The notes beneath the pieces are model-generated. The model was not told the DNA's origin. It ran no database searches and saw only the letters and a list, made by a program, of their open reading frames with translations. 64,000 nt of DNA from Fimbriiglobus ruber (GTDB taxonomy: Bacteria; Planctomycetota; Planctomycetia; Gemmatales; Gemmataceae), in contig NZ_NIDE01000004.1 of the NCBI RefSeq assembly GCF_002197845.1, forward strand, positions 372,001-436,000, read 5' to 3'. Shown here piece by piece: positions 55,919-64,000 of the stretch (within the stretch, counting starts at the first letter, position 1; the number at the start of each line of letters is the position of its first letter). The position numbers and the translations under genes are program-made.

Positions 55919-56219
55919 GAGTCTTGGGGCTCTGCCCCAAACCCCGCTGGAGGGCCGGGGCCCTCCAGACCTCCCCACTTGCTCCCGATCAGTAGGTCGA
56001 TCCCAAAGCGGAACGACCTACTGATCGCTCGCGGGGCCGTTTGTTGCCCAAACGTGAACCCCACGAAGAGTCGCTATCTTGCCGCCGCAATCAACCCAGG
56101 CCCCTGCGAACGACACGCGGAAGAATCCGCTCTGGGATTCTTCCGCGTGTCGGGAGCAAGTGGGGAGGTCTGGAGGGCCCCGGCCCTCCAGCGGGGTTTG
56201 GGGCAGAGCCCCAAGACTC
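55919..56219. repeat. Composite nested palindromic element with perfect 70-bp outer arms
   Basis: Outer arms 55919-55988 and 56150-56219 are perfect 70-bp reverse complements. Two smaller perfect palindromes overlap the inner ends: 55987-55999 with 56014-56026 (13 bp), and 56111-56128 with 56135-56152 (18 bp). The arms themselves contain short self-complementary stretches (GGGGCTCTGCCCC, GGGCCGGGGCCC). No transposase-like frame is inside. This looks like a non-autonomous mobile element or a very strong terminator. It occupies most of the 465-bp gap between the amidohydrolase and the next gene. Confidence 0.9.
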
Positions 56220-56346
56220 TGCCCCACGAAAACCGTCCAGATGACCAGGCCGCCCCAGCAACCGGCCGATTGCACCCAAACCCCGTCCCGGGTAAGGTAA
56301 GGCTACTCTCCCGACCGGCCAAACCTTCCTCGGGAAAGGTCCGTCC

Positions 56347-58659
56347 ATGCAACGGGTTCTGACTTTTATCACTCCGCTCGTCCTGCTCGTCGCTGTATGC
56401 GCGATTCCCGTGCGCGCGGACGAACCGCCACGGTACAAAGACCCGGAACTGACCCCGGCAGCCAAGCGGCATTGGTCGTTCGTCCCGCCGGTTCGTTCCC
56501 CGCTCCCGGCGGTGAAAGACGCGGCTTGGGTGCGGACACCAGTCGATGCGTTCGTGTTGGCCAGGCTCGAAGCCGCTGGGCTGAAACCCGCGCCCCAGGC
56601 AGACAAGTTAACCTTGATCCGCCGGGTCACGTTCGACCTGACCGGCCTGCCGCCGACGCCGGCCGAGATCGACGCCTTTCTCAACGACCAATCCCCGACG
56701 GCCTACGAAACACTCGTAGACCGGCTCCTCGCCTCCCCCCACTACGGCGAGCGCTGGGCGCAGCACTGGCTCGACGTGATGCGCTACGCCGACTCGAACG
56801 GCTACGAGGCGGACAGCGATCGACCGCAGGCGTGGCGGTATCGGGACTACGTCGTTCGGTCGTTCAACGCCGACAAGCCTTACGACCAGTTCGTGACCGA
56901 GCAGGTCGCCGGCGATCTGCTCGCCACCGGCAAAGACCCCCGCGAAGTGCCCGACCTGTGGGTTGCGACCGGCATCCACCGATGTGGCCCGGTCCACAGG
57001 GTCAGCGGGAACGTCAATTCGGAGGAGAACCGCCAGGAAGCCATGACGGAGATGGTCAACGGCCTCGGCTCGGCCGTCCTGGGCCTGACGGTCGGCTGCG
57101 CGCGGTGCCACGACCACAAGTTCGACCCGGTCTCCCTCGGCGACTACTACCGGCTCCAGGCGTTTTTCGCGGGCACGTTTTACCAGGACGTGGACCTCGC
57201 GACGCCGGAAGAAAAGGCCGAGTTGCCGAAGAAGATGCTGGAAGTCTCGATCAAGCTCGCCCCGATCAAAAAACAAATCGCCGAAATAGAAGCCCCGTAC
57301 CACGCCAAGGTCCGCGACGCCAAGAAAGCTCGCCTCGACCCGGAAACACGGGCCGCGCTCGACGCCGACCCGAAAGTGCGGACGGCCGAGCAGAAGAAAC
57401 TCGTCACCGCGGCCGCGCCGTCGCTCAAGTTCGCCTGGGACGAGATCCTCGCCGCTCTTAGCCCGGAAGACCGGGCCAAACGCGACGTCCTGAAGGAACA
57501 GCAAACCGCCCTGGAGGCCACGCTCCCGGGGTTGCCGCCGCAGGCGTGGTCAGTGAGTGAGGAGAAGTCCACGCCGCCGACCTACGTCCTCCGCCGCGGC
57601 GACGTGCGCAAGAAATCCATCAGCGTGAGCCCGGCTTACCTACGCGTGATCGTCGGCTCGACTCCCCAGCCAAAAAATCGGCTCGACTTGGCGAAGTGGC
57701 TCGTCTCCACCGAAAACACGCTGACCGCGCGGGTGATAGTCAACCGGCTATGGCAGCACCATTTCGGCCGCGGCATCGTCGCCACGCCCAACGATTACGG
57801 CACCCGCGGCGAATCCCCGACGCACCCCGAATTGCTCGACTGGCTTGCGAAAGAACTGGTCGAGCCGACGTGGGGAATCAAGCCAGGCGTGGATCGCCCG
57901 TGGGCGATGAAGCGAATACACCGGCTCATGGTCACATCCGCCACCTACCGACAGGCGGGCCGGGTCACGCCGTCGGCCGAGGCGACGAAAGTCGACCCGG
58001 GCAACAAACTCCTCTGGCGGGCGAACCGGCAACGGCTGGACGCGGAATCGACCCGCGACGCGATGCTGGTAGCGGCCGGTACACTGACCCGGGATGTCGG
58101 CGGCGCAAGTGTGAAAGTGCCGCTGGAACCCGAGGTCTACGACCTCATCTTTACCGAAGGCGAGCCGACCGGCTTGTGGCCCGTGACAACCGACCCGAAG
58201 CAGCACACGCGCCGCAGCCTGTACCTGTTCGTGAAGCGAAATGTCCGGCTGCCGAACCTCGAAGCGTTCGACCAACCGGACACGCTTAACTCGTGCGCCG
58301 TGCGGTCCGTGAGTACATTCGCCCCACAAGCCCTCATTCTGATGAACGGTCCGTTTGCCCAGGAACAGAGCAAGGCGATGGCCGCCGAGTTGTACCGCTC
58401 GGCTGGGCCGTCGCCGGACGTTCAACTGACCGCCCTCTACCGCCGCGCTCTCGGCCGGCCGCCGCGAGACGACGAGCGGCAGGCGGGCCTTGTTTTTCTG
58501 AAGGAGCAAGCGGCCCTGATTCGCCCGCGCCTGCTCGCCCGTCTGCCGGTCGGCATTCCACAGGACTTGCCTGTGGGCACCGACCCGGCTGCCGCACGGG
58601 CGCTGGCCGACCTCTGCCTCGTGCTGTTTAACACGAACGAGTTCGTGTACGTGCCGTAA
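56347..58659 (+). CDS. DUF1549/DUF1553 domain-containing exported protein
   Basis: 770 residues with a signal peptide (~24 residues). DUF1549 spans ~60-265 (TPVDAFVLARLEAAGLKPAP, RRVTFDLTGLPPTPAEIDAF, HYGERWAQHWLDVMRYADSNG) and includes the heme-type CARCH (251-255). A charged helical middle (~280-395) leads to DUF1553 (~440-770: NRLDLAKWLVSTENTLTARV, NRLWQHHFGRGIV, LWRANRQRLDAESTRDAML). It lacks the N-terminal cytochrome-like module of the other DUF1549 protein at 37576-39789. No DUF1501 gene follows; instead an ADP-ribosylglycohydrolase gene begins 18 bases later, suggesting cotranscription. The function of the family is unknown. Confidence 0.93.
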   Translation: MQRVLTFITPLVLLVAVCAIPVRADEPPRYKDPELTPAAKRHWSFVPPVRSPLPAVKDAAWVRTPVDAFVLARLEAAGLKPAPQADKLTLIRRVTFDLTGLPPTPAEIDAFLNDQSPTAYETLVDRLLASPHYGERWAQHWLDVMRYADSNGYEADSDRPQAWRYRDYVVRSFNADKPYDQFVTEQVAGDLLATGKDPREVPDLWVATGIHRCGPVHRVSGNVNSEENRQEAMTEMVNGLGSAVLGLTVGCARCHDHKFDPVSLGDYYRLQAFFAGTFYQDVDLATPEEKAELPKKMLEVSIKLAPIKKQIAEIEAPYHAKVRDAKKARLDPETRAALDADPKVRTAEQKKLVTAAAPSLKFAWDEILAALSPEDRAKRDVLKEQQTALEATLPGLPPQAWSVSEEKSTPPTYVLRRGDVRKKSISVSPAYLRVIVGSTPQPKNRLDLAKWLVSTENTLTARVIVNRLWQHHFGRGIVATPNDYGTRGESPTHPELLDWLAKELVEPTWGIKPGVDRPWAMKRIHRLMVTSATYRQAGRVTPSAEATKVDPGNKLLWRANRQRLDAESTRDAMLVAAGTLTRDVGGASVKVPLEPEVYDLIFTEGEPTGLWPVTTDPKQHTRRSLYLFVKRNVRLPNLEAFDQPDTLNSCAVRSVSTFAPQALILMNGPFAQEQSKAMAAELYRSAGPSPDVQLTALYRRALGRPPRDDERQAGLVFLKEQAALIRPRLLARLPVGIPQDLPVGTDPAAARALADLCLVLFNTNEFVYVP

Positions 58660-58677
58660 CCAACTCGGAAACACCTC

Positions 58678-59667
58678 ATGCCCGAACGCCCCGACCTCTC
58701 CGATCGGTTCCTCGGCTGCCTGCTCGGGCTGGCCGTCGGCGACGCCCTCGGTGCCCCGTATGAAGGATTGACGAGTTCCGACATCTTCTTCCGGTTCGGT
58801 GCCCCGGACGTGATCGCCCGCAACCCTTCCGGCGACACCCTCTTCTACACCGACGACACCGAGATGATGATCGGCGTGGCCGAAACGCTGGTCGAACACG
58901 GCGAGATTCGGGGCGTCGATCTCATCAAAGCGTTCGTGGCGAACTATCACCCCGAACGTGGTTACGGCCGAGGGGCGCGGCAGATTCTTGAAACGGCCCA
59001 AGCCGGCGGCGACTGGAAATCGGTGGCCGAAACGATTTTCCCCGGCGGCTCACTCGGTAACGGCGCCGCGATGCGGGTCGCCCCGGTCGGTCTGGCGTTC
59101 CACGCTGACGACGACAAGGTGTGGGAGCAGGCCCGCAAATCCGCTCTCCCGACGCACCGGCACCCGATCGGAATCGAGGGCGGCCAGCTCTTCGCGCTCG
59201 CCGTGGCGCTGGCAGTTCGGTCCGACCAGATCGACCGGAAAGAATTCCTCACCACTCTTTACAACCGGGCCGAGACCGAAGAATTCCGGTGGTGCCTGCG
59301 TGCCGCCCGCCGACTCCGTCGTGGCGACTCGATCTCGGCCCTGGGAAGCACCCTCCACGCACACCAATCGGTCGGGACCGCGATCGCATGCTTCGCCGCC
59401 TGCCCTGCCGACTATGAACTGGCCGTAGGCCGGGCCATTGGACTGGGCGACGACACCGACACGCTGGCAGCCATGACCGGCGCCCTCTGCGGCGCGTTCG
59501 GCGGCGTGAAAGCGATCCCCGCGGTGTTGTTGGACAAGCTCGAAGACGGCCAAAATCCCAAAGGAAAAAGCCACATCATCCAATTGGCGACGCGGCTTTA
59601 CGAGAGATTCCAGCCTGAAAAGACATTTTATCCGCAGATGAACGCAGATAAACGCGGATCAGATTAG
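58678..59667 (+). CDS. ADP-ribosylglycohydrolase family protein
   Basis: 329 residues, cytoplasmic. The all-helical family (DraG/ARH type) removes ADP-ribose from proteins or small molecules using two metal ions. Visible signatures: DRFLGCLLGLAVGDALGAPYEG at the N-terminus (read in parts), the metal-binding TDDTEM (58-63), GSLGNGAAMRVAPVG and a second metal site GLGDDTDTLAAMTGALCGAFGG. Its last 13 codons and stop (FYPQMNADKRGSD) come from the left arm of a perfect palindrome (59628-59729), so the native C-terminus was probably altered by the repeat's insertion. It starts 18 bases after the DUF1549/DUF1553 gene. Confidence 0.93.
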   Translation: MPERPDLSDRFLGCLLGLAVGDALGAPYEGLTSSDIFFRFGAPDVIARNPSGDTLFYTDDTEMMIGVAETLVEHGEIRGVDLIKAFVANYHPERGYGRGARQILETAQAGGDWKSVAETIFPGGSLGNGAAMRVAPVGLAFHADDDKVWEQARKSALPTHRHPIGIEGGQLFALAVALAVRSDQIDRKEFLTTLYNRAETEEFRWCLRAARRLRRGDSISALGSTLHAHQSVGTAIACFAACPADYELAVGRAIGLGDDTDTLAAMTGALCGAFGGVKAIPAVLLDKLEDGQNPKGKSHIIQLATRLYERFQPEKTFYPQMNADKRGSD

Positions 59668-59729
59668 AAAAAGATCACTCTAATTTTTTCTAATCTGATC
59701 CGCGTTTATCTGCGTTCATCTGCGGATAA
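59628..59729. repeat. Perfect 45-bp palindrome supplying a stop codon
   Basis: Arms 59628-59672 and 59685-59729 are perfect 45-bp reverse complements with a 12-base loop. The motif contains TCCGCGTTTATCTGCGTTCA, a type of repeat I recall as common in other genomes (from memory, unchecked). The left arm encodes the end of the ADP-ribosylglycohydrolase; the right arm lies 13 bases from the stop of purQ on the other strand. It can serve as a terminator for both convergent genes. Confidence 0.92.
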
Positions 59730-59741
59730 AGTAGGCTTTAA

Positions 59742-60515
59742 TTACGTATCGAAGAATGTGACCGCGTTCCGGAAGAGCTGCATCCCGTCGCCTTCGAGCT
59801 TGAGCCCTTCGCGAGTCCATCGCGGGTGCTGGGTCGGCAACACATGCCGTTCTGGGTGAGGCATCAGGCCCAGGACGCGGCCGGTCGCGTCGCAAATCCC
59901 AGCCACATCGTCCTGTGAGCCGTTCGGGTTGTGCGGAAACCCGCCGGCCGAGCCATCCGCAGTTGTGTAGCGCAGGACGATTTGCCCCGATTGACCGAGC
60001 CCCTTCAAGATCCATTCCTTGCGGCAAATGAAGTTCCCTTCGCCGTGGGCTACCGGCACGTACATCCGGGAGATGCCCTTGAGAAACGGGCATTTATTGG
60101 GGGCTACGGCGAGGTGAACCCAGCGGTCTTCGAACCGGGCGTGCGTGTTGTGGGCCAAGGTGGCCAGGGGACCGTCTTCGTCCGGGGGAATGAGCAGGCC
60201 GGCCTTTAACATCGCCTGGAAGCCGTTGCAGACGCCCAGAATCAGCTTTTCCGCGTCGCGAAATTCGCGAACCGCGTCCGCCAGGAAGTGGCGGAGTTCG
60301 GCCGCCAGGATCTTTCCCGCCCCCACGTCGTCTCCGTAGCTGAAGCCGCCCGGGAAGACGAGGATCTGGAACTGTCTCAGACGCTTCGGGGATTCGCGCA
60401 ATTGGTTGATGTGGATGCGTTCGACGACCGCCCCGGCCCGCTCGAACGCGAACGCAGTCTCGCCGTCGCAGTTCGTGCCCGGCGCGCGGAGGATCAAGGC
60501 GTTCGGTGCAGCCAT
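59742..60515 (-). CDS. purQ: Phosphoribosylformylglycinamidine synthase, glutaminase subunit PurQ
   Basis: 257 residues from the ATG at 60515 (MAAPNALILRAPGTNCDGET); the frame reaches 60563 but the family begins here. PurQ releases ammonia from glutamine for the purine-pathway step FGAR to FGAM, working with PurL and PurS. The class I amidotransferase nucleophile Cys96 is in GVCNGFQ and the catalytic His220/Glu222 in MPHPERH. GGFSYGDDVGAGKI is also diagnostic. Length is slightly above the ~225 residues of many PurQ. No purL or purS is in the window. It is divergent from the 16S rRNA transcription unit. Confidence 0.95.
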   Translation of the reverse strand: MAAPNALILRAPGTNCDGETAFAFERAGAVVERIHINQLRESPKRLRQFQILVFPGGFSYGDDVGAGKILAAELRHFLADAVREFRDAEKLILGVCNGFQAMLKAGLLIPPDEDGPLATLAHNTHARFEDRWVHLAVAPNKCPFLKGISRMYVPVAHGEGNFICRKEWILKGLGQSGQIVLRYTTADGSAGGFPHNPNGSQDDVAGICDATGRVLGLMPHPERHVLPTQHPRWTREGLKLEGDGMQLFRNAVTFFDT

Positions 60516-60700
60516 AGCGAAAATCCAGAGAAGGTCCAGGTTTATGCTTGACCCGGCGGGCACGGTAGGTCACTATCGTTCTAACGTCGTACGCCCCCAC
60601 CCACCAGGGGGCGCGGCGAAAGTCATGATGGTCTCGCCCATCAAAAAAGCCCCTCACCGGGGGCCGTGGATAATTTTCCCCTTCGCCGGCCAAAAACAGG

Positions 60701-60728
60701 TTGACAGTCATCGCCAACCGGCTAATAT
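60701..60728 (+). promoter_or_regulatory. Consensus sigma70-type promoter of the 16S rRNA gene
   Basis: TTGACA (60701-60706), a 16-base spacer and TAATAT (60723-60728). The match to the housekeeping consensus is near perfect. It precedes the antitermination-like leader and the 16S gene by about 310 bases. Confidence 0.8.
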
Positions 60729-60780
60729 TCACCGTGTCGACGTGAATGCGGCGACGAGATGAGTGACGACGGGACGGGGA

Positions 60781-60794
60781 ATCGCGAAAGCGAT
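60781..60794 (+). promoter_or_regulatory. boxB-like hairpin in the rRNA leader
   Basis: ATCGCGAAAGCGAT forms a 5-bp stem with a GAAA tetraloop, placed 25 bases before boxA, the order seen in rrn antitermination leaders. Confidence 0.55.
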
Positions 60795-60819
60795 GATTCG
60801 AAGCGTAGGATCTCAAGCT

Positions 60820-60832
60820 TGCTCTTTGACAA
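60820..60832 (+). promoter_or_regulatory. boxA antitermination element of the rRNA leader
   Basis: TGCTCTTTGACAA differs at one position from the E. coli rrn boxA TGCTCTTTAACAA. It would recruit NusB/NusE and keep polymerase resistant to Rho. A second, weaker copy (TTCTTTGAGAAG) lies near 60963. Confidence 0.75.
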
Positions 60833-61039
60833 GTTGGTAGCGAGAGAGCCATCTCGAGAGTGGGTCGCGCCGGATCGGTGCTTCTCATTCTTGAGCGACG
60901 GGTGAACTCGTGACGCGGACTGCGGTAACGCAGAAAGTGGAGCGAATTGCCGGTCGATTAAGTTCTTTGAGAAGTCTTACCGATTAACGGCGCTAGATTG
61001 AACTCCGAAAGTCACTCCTGTTAGGGGAGTGTAAATACA

Positions 61040-62536
<1,497 letters not shown>

Positions 62537-62626
62537 CTAAGGAAATAGTTAGGTATCACTCCTGTGGTACCCAACATGTCGCCCCGCTCTCAGATGACTC
62601 TCGCTACCGACTTGCAAGGATAGAAG

Positions 62627-62658
62627 GCCCCGCCGGGTAACACCGGCGGGGCTTTTTT
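62627..62658 (+). terminator. Rho-independent terminator directly after the 16S gene
   Basis: A perfect 10-bp GC stem (62627-62636 with 62643-62652), a 6-base loop and six T residues (62653-62658). It closes the 16S transcript before any other rRNA gene. Confidence 0.9.
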
Positions 62659-62698
62659 CGTTTCCCCCACCCACAACACCCGACTCGGGAGGACCGCG

Positions 62699-62932
62699 AT
62701 GGACGCCCGCTTCCTCGACACCCTCCGGTGCCCCGTCGACCCCGAACGAGCTGCCACTCTCCACCGCGACCGCGAGCACCTCGAATGCGACGGGTGCGGG
62801 GTCCGCTACCCGATCAAGAACGGCCTTCCGGTCCTCATCGCGGACGACGCCGACCTCCCGCCCGGGTGCGACCGCCGACTCGACCTCCCCTGCCAACAAC
62901 GACTCGCCGCCCGGCGCAAACAGAAAAAATAA
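62699..62932 (+). CDS. Trm112-like zinc-ribbon protein
   Basis: 77 residues with GGGAGGA just before the ATG at 62699. LDTLRCPVDPE and LECDGCGVRYPIKNGLPVLI match the Trm112/UPF0434 family, where four cysteines bind zinc; here C11, C30 and C33 are present, while the second cysteine of the first pair is replaced (RCPVDPE), an oddity seen in some bacterial members. The family partners with methyltransferases acting on translation factors and rRNA or tRNA. Its place next to the 16S gene may be chance. Charged Arg/Lys tail. Confidence 0.85.
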   Translation: MDARFLDTLRCPVDPERAATLHRDREHLECDGCGVRYPIKNGLPVLIADDADLPPGCDRRLDLPCQQRLAARRKQKK

Positions 62933-63093
62933 GACAGGGGTCGAACTGTCCACGATTGCGTCAAAGCCGCCGCAAAATTGTCGTTAATCAGTAACTGGAG
63001 AAACAACTTGCGGCAAATTGGCTCCGTTTGGTAAAAATGCCTTCTCGCGACCACACTGGGCTTACACGTCACTTCATTGCGTCGCAAATCTCT

Positions 63094-64000
63094 CTACTTG
63101 TAGACATCCGGGTTTACGCAGTTCGGCAACCGCTTCCCGGATAAGCCCGCCAACAAGTTATCGACGCAGAGCCGGGCCATCGCGTCGCGGGTCGCGACCG
63201 TCGCGCTGGCGATGTGCGGGGCGATCACGCAATTCGGCAACTGGAACAACTCATGGTCGTAAGGAAGCGGCTCCGGATCGGTCACGTCGAGGCCGGCGGC
63301 GAAAATGACACCCTTACGCAAAGCATCGGCCAGCGCGACTTGATCCACGAGTGGGCCGCGTGACGTGTTGACGAAAACGGCCGTCGGCTTCATCGCCGCG
63401 AATCGGGCCTCGTTGAACAGCCCCTTGGTCGTCGGATTAAGGTCGGCGTGGACCGAGACGAAATCGCTTTCGGCCAGCAACGTGTCGAGATCGACCTGCC
63501 TCGCACCGAGTTCGCGGTCGGCATCGGGCTTGGGGGCGCGGGCCGTGTAGAGGACTTTCATCCCCCAGCCGTGGTGAAGTCGCTTCGCGGTCGCGAACCC
63601 GATCCTGCCCATGCCGACGATGCCGAGCGTTTGCCCACCCAGGTCGCGGCCGAGCCAACCGAGCGGTTCCCACGTCAACCACCGACCCGCTTTCGCGTCG
63701 GCTGCACTTTCACCGAGCCGGCGGGCGGCTGCAAGAAGAAGCGTCACGGCGATGTCGGCCGTCGCGTCGGTCAGGACGCCCGGCGTATTTCCGACGGCAA
63801 TTCCCCGGGCCGTACACGCGGGTACGTCCACATTGTTGAACCCGACCGCGAAGTTGCTCACAACTTTGAGTCGCGGAGCCGCGGCCAGCAGTGCGGCATC
63901 GACTTTATCCGTAAGCAGTGACACCAGTCCGTCGCAATCTCGAACCTTCTCGCGAAGGGCGTCCGGCGAGGGCGGCAAGCGGTCCGGCCACACGTCCGCG
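63094..64000 (-). CDS. D-isomer 2-hydroxyacid dehydrogenase (glyoxylate/hydroxypyruvate reductase-like), partial
   Basis: The reading frame is open to the window edge, so the N-terminus (probably ~25 residues) is missing; an internal GTG at 63993 should not be taken as the start. At least 300 residues. NAD(P)-binding GMGRIG in GQTLGIVGMGRIGFATAKRL (read in parts), the NFAVGFNNVD and GIAVGNTPGVLTDATAD substrate-side motifs, the catalytic Arg in VNTSRGPLVDQ, Glu in DVTDPEPLP and His in APHIASAT are all visible. It reduces glyoxylate, hydroxypyruvate or a related 2-oxoacid in the cytoplasm. The exact substrate is unresolved. Confidence 0.93.
   Translation of the reverse strand, partial: ADVWPDRLPPSPDALREKVRDCDGLVSLLTDKVDAALLAAAPRLKVVSNFAVGFNNVDVPACTARGIAVGNTPGVLTDATADIAVTLLLAAARRLGESAADAKAGRWLTWEPLGWLGRDLGGQTLGIVGMGRIGFATAKRLHHGWGMKVLYTARAPKPDADRELGARQVDLDTLLAESDFVSVHADLNPTTKGLFNEARFAAMKPTAVFVNTSRGPLVDQVALADALRKGVIFAAGLDVTDPEPLPYDHELFQLPNCVIAPHIASATVATRDAMARLCVDNLLAGLSGKRLPNCVNPDVYK

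Noticed and set aside
56018-56300. Small frames within the 55919-56219 element
   Set aside because: Same cause: palindromic DNA read from both sides.
57748-59001. 417-codon minus-strand frame across the DUF1549 and ADP-ribosylglycohydrolase genes
   Set aside because: It overlaps two well-supported genes and shows no motif.
62537-64000. 23S/5S rRNA or tRNA downstream of 16S
   Set aside because: A terminator and two protein genes follow; no 23S, 5S or tRNA sequence is recognisable.

Overview
The window is high-GC bacterial DNA from a planctomycete, most likely of the Gemmata/Fimbriiglobus group (family Gemmataceae). This rests on the families present: DUF1501, DUF1549/DUF1553, DUF1559 prepilin-type, BBP7 outer-membrane barrel and formylglycine sulfatase proteins, an ECF sigma factor with a long membrane-anchored C-terminus, N-terminal LEPR-XLL-like motifs, and a 16S rRNA gene with no 23S or 5S downstream. 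No search was run; all assignments come from reading motifs.

Layout. 0-5 kb: a giant TPR/zinc-ribbon membrane protein and three small exported or membrane proteins ending in a DUF4198 protein. 5-10.3 kb: a tandem duplication of a secreted metzincin-like protein with FG-GAP repeats; each copy has its own near-identical ~440 bp upstream block. 10.5-14.3 kb: acetate kinase and phosphoketolase, a short route from sugar phosphates through acetyl-phosphate to acetate and ATP. 14.4-23.3 kb (minus strand): one giant surface protein of about 2,900 residues with about 15 SdrD B-like domains and an FG-GAP C-terminus, encoded by a 429-bp tandem array and split by a net -1 frameshift. 23.3-29.4 kb: an AT-richer gap, a frameshifted BBP7 porin-like gene, a sulfatase, an orphan SUKH-like protein and a DUF2293 protein.

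29.5-36 kb: a Ser/Thr kinase fused through one membrane helix to a PstS-type phosphate-binding domain, then a three-gene polysaccharide cassette (epimerase, CapK-like ligase, GT2). 36-43.3 kb (mostly minus strand): DUF1501 and DUF1549/DUF1553 genes, a free-standing E2-type acyltransferase, and a sigma factor-TIGR03067-redoxin fusion. 43.6-50.4 kb: clpC, two unknown proteins, a TIGR01777 epimerase and an S1/P1 nuclease. 51-59.7 kb: an SGNH hydrolase with FG-GAP repeats, a prepilin-like DUF1559 protein, a D-aminoacylase-like amidohydrolase, a second DUF1549/DUF1553 protein and an ADP-ribosylglycohydrolase. 59.7-64 kb: purQ, a classical rrn promoter with boxB/boxA leader, a solitary 16S gene with its own terminator, a Trm112-like protein and a partial 2-hydroxyacid dehydrogenase.

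Two themes cut across the window. First, several large extracellular proteins share one architecture: a LEDR-x-x-PS-like motif near the N-terminus, a variable cargo domain (metzincin, SGNH hydrolase or SdrD-B array), and FG-GAP repeats stopping at the same phase (GxYVG or AYVAG). Second, at least seven long, sometimes perfect, palindromes (arms 31-70 bp) sit at gene ends; some supply the stop codon of the adjacent gene. The most novel single gene is the kinase-PstS fusion at 29516-32149.
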